5,442 nucleotides of DNA from NCBI RefSeq assembly GCF_018373095.1, contig NZ_JAHAHT010000112.1, positions 1-5,442 of the forward strand, written 5' to 3'. This DNA comes from Haemophilus parahaemolyticus (GTDB lineage Bacteria > Pseudomonadota > Gammaproteobacteria > Enterobacterales > Pasteurellaceae). The position numbers and the translations under genes were made by a program. The notes below the pieces were generated by a model. The model searched no databases, was not told the DNA's origin, and saw nothing but the letters and a program-made list of their open reading frames with translations. Below are positions 5,392-5,442 of the stretch, piece by piece (position 1 is the stretch's first letter; each line of letters starts with the position of its first letter).

Positions 5392-5442
5392 TAAACTTTC
5401 CTTAAAAGGTCAAAATATGAAAATATAGAAAATGGTTTGATT

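Overview
The window looks like chromosomal DNA from an AT-rich gammaproteobacterium, most likely a member of the Pasteurellaceae (Haemophilus/Actinobacillus/Mannheimia type). The basis is the close resemblance of AmpD, RuvX/YqgF and Ppx to enterobacterial proteins, a ccdA-thioredoxin pair like that remembered from Haemophilus, a TbpB-like surface lipoprotein, and several 9-mers one base away from Pasteurellaceae DNA-uptake signals. No perfect uptake signal is present, so the genus stays open.

Layout. Bases 1-282 are the 3' end of a ccdA-type membrane thiol:disulfide transporter. It is followed after 42 bp by a small exported TlpA-like thioredoxin (325-795) and a strong intrinsic terminator (801-828). 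Together these look like the tail of a periplasmic redox-repair operon whose front lies outside the window. Bases 829-1188 carry no intact gene. They hold what may be a broken, unidentified minus-strand coding remnant (about 830-1071), followed by an AT-rich stretch with a candidate promoter. Next is a tight two-gene unit: ampD (1189-1761), for cytoplasmic peptidoglycan recycling, and ruvX/yqgF (1767-2180), an RNase H-fold nuclease, separated by 5 bp.

The most distinctive gene is at 2413-3750. It encodes a lipoprotein with a lipobox, eight perfect-to-near-perfect 27-bp (9-residue) tandem repeats plus a ninth decayed unit, and a C-terminal region that looks like the beta-barrel of TbpB-type surface lipoproteins, which are often Slam-exported. 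It has its own promoter (exact extended -10), a predicted leader of about 120 nt, an AT-rich inverted repeat upstream of the -35, and a terminator. It therefore reads as a self-contained accessory gene between housekeeping genes. No receptor or Slam gene is visible beside it. A bidirectional terminator separates it from the convergent ppx gene (3874-5391, minus strand), a full-length exopolyphosphatase.

No CRISPR array, tRNA, rRNA or intact mobile element was seen. The best candidate for something little described is the repeat-bearing, barrel-ended lipoprotein and its control region. The rest is ordinary housekeeping.
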